A stretch of 7,783 nt of DNA from Burkholderiaceae bacterium (GTDB lineage Bacteria; Pseudomonadota; Gammaproteobacteria; Burkholderiales; Burkholderiaceae_D), in the NCBI GenBank assembly GCA_019752915.1, contig JAIELO010000288.1:1-7783 (forward strand), in the 5' to 3' direction. A program made the translations under genes and the position numbers. Shown piece by piece: positions 7,640-7,783 of this stretch; position 1 is the stretch's first letter, and each line of letters starts with the position of its first letter. The notes beneath the pieces were generated by a model that worked only from the letters and a program-made list of their open reading frames with translations, was not told the DNA's origin and ran no database searches.

Positions 7640-7734
7640 AACGGCTCCATCGGCGATTGCGATGTGTGCCAACTTACCCGCGCCAGATGACGCGCCGATG
7701 ACCTTCATTTTACTTTTGTGTGACAATCATCCCC
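7640..7734. promoter_or_regulatory. Divergent intergenic region between phoD and the right-edge gene
   Basis: This 95-base region must hold the phoD promoter and possibly that of the right-edge gene. Its most AT-rich part is 7704-7730. On the - strand TTGTCA (7726-7721) could be a -35 box, but I see no good -10 at the right spacing. TTGT-GTG-ACAA (7716-7726) is a short inverted repeat that might be an operator half-site pair. I do not see a Pho box or riboswitch. The region is certain as an intergenic gap; the individual elements are weak. Confidence 0.4.
7645..7648 (-). promoter_or_regulatory. Shine-Dalgarno sequence deciding the phoD start
   Basis: On the - strand GGAG precedes ATG 7639 by 5 bases (CCGTT). 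The alternative ATG at 7708 and TTG at 7726 have only A-rich or mixed sequence upstream and no such motif. Confidence 0.6.
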
Positions 7735-7783
7735 ATGAATGCCTCCGCCGCCAAAAGCTATCTGCCCTGGGTCGTCGCCACCG
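7735..7783 (+). CDS. 5' end of a protein-coding gene, possibly an MFS (DHA2/EmrB-type) transporter; 3' end outside the window
   Basis: The frame from ATG 7735 is open to the window end and reads MNASAAKSYLPWVVAT, 16 residues. A short polar leader followed by YLPWVVA resembles the start of 14-helix drug-efflux transporters of the EmrB/DHA2 type, where the first membrane helix begins with PWxVA. This rests on a very short stretch and could be wrong. There is no clear ribosome binding site upstream (GACAATCATCCCC), so the true start could be elsewhere: an in-frame GTG lies at 7720, and a downstream start is also possible. It is transcribed divergently from phoD. Confidence 0.4.
   Translation, partial: MNASAAKSYLPWVVAT

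Noticed and set aside
6515..7690. Long + strand open frame (391 codons) opposite phoD
   Set aside because: It is fully antisense to a gene with clear PhoD motifs. Its translation is rich in His, Arg and Ile without recognisable motifs, as expected for a shadow frame in GC-rich DNA.
1..7783. CRISPR array, tRNA, insertion sequence, defence or mobile element, cobalamin riboswitch
   Set aside because: Coding density leaves only 14- and 95-base gaps. No spaced repeats, terminal repeats, transposase motifs, tRNA-like folds or B12-box sequence were seen; a riboswitch would be expected upstream of the operon, outside the window.

Overview
The window is a GC-rich, gene-dense stretch of a bacterial chromosome. 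It holds the distal part of a cobalamin (vitamin B12) biosynthesis operon on the + strand, followed by a convergent, exported PhoD-type phosphatase gene on the - strand. The first few codons of a divergent + strand gene lie at the right edge. Gene density, GC-rich codon use, the style of the CbiB/CobU motifs, a Tat-type signal and a Gram-negative-style B12-binding protein all suggest a Proteobacterium. Beta- or gammaproteobacterial is my best guess from memory of the families; it has not been tested.

Layout. 1-1053: cobyrinic acid a,c-diamide synthase, cut by the left edge. 1050-1607: CobU/CobP, the bifunctional cobinamide kinase/guanylyltransferase. 1601-2566: CbiB, the membrane protein that attaches the aminopropanol arm. 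2559-3548: threonine-phosphate decarboxylase, which makes that arm. 3545-4432: a BtuF-like periplasmic corrinoid-binding protein. 4434-5906: cobyric acid synthase. Five junctions in a row overlap or abut (4, 7, 8 and 4 bases of overlap, then a 1-base gap), so the six genes are almost certainly one translationally coupled transcript. Its promoter, and any cobalamin riboswitch, must lie left of the window.

How the genes work together. CbiA/CobB amidates side chains a and c, and CobQ amidates b, d, e and g to give cobyric acid. CobD supplies aminopropanol phosphate and CbiB joins it on. CobU then phosphorylates and GDP-activates adenosylcobinamide. The BtuF-like protein would bring in external corrinoids, so the operon joins salvage to late synthesis. 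The last steps (CobT, CobS and the CobC-type phosphatase) and the BtuC/BtuD transporter partners are absent here and must be encoded elsewhere.

After a 14-base gap the - strand gene at 5921-7639 encodes a PhoD-family phosphodiesterase/alkaline phosphatase. It has a twin-arginine signal and a lipobox, so it is predicted to be a Tat-exported lipoprotein. A 95-base divergent intergenic region (7640-7734) separates it from a + strand gene whose first 16 residues resemble the start of a drug-efflux MFS transporter; that call is tentative.

I found no tRNA, rRNA, CRISPR array, insertion sequence or convincing intrinsic terminator. I did not find an undescribed system: the region is a recognisable B12 operon plus a phosphatase. 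The more interesting points are the salvage protein embedded in the operon, the operon's missing final genes, and the signal and cysteine content of the PhoD protein.
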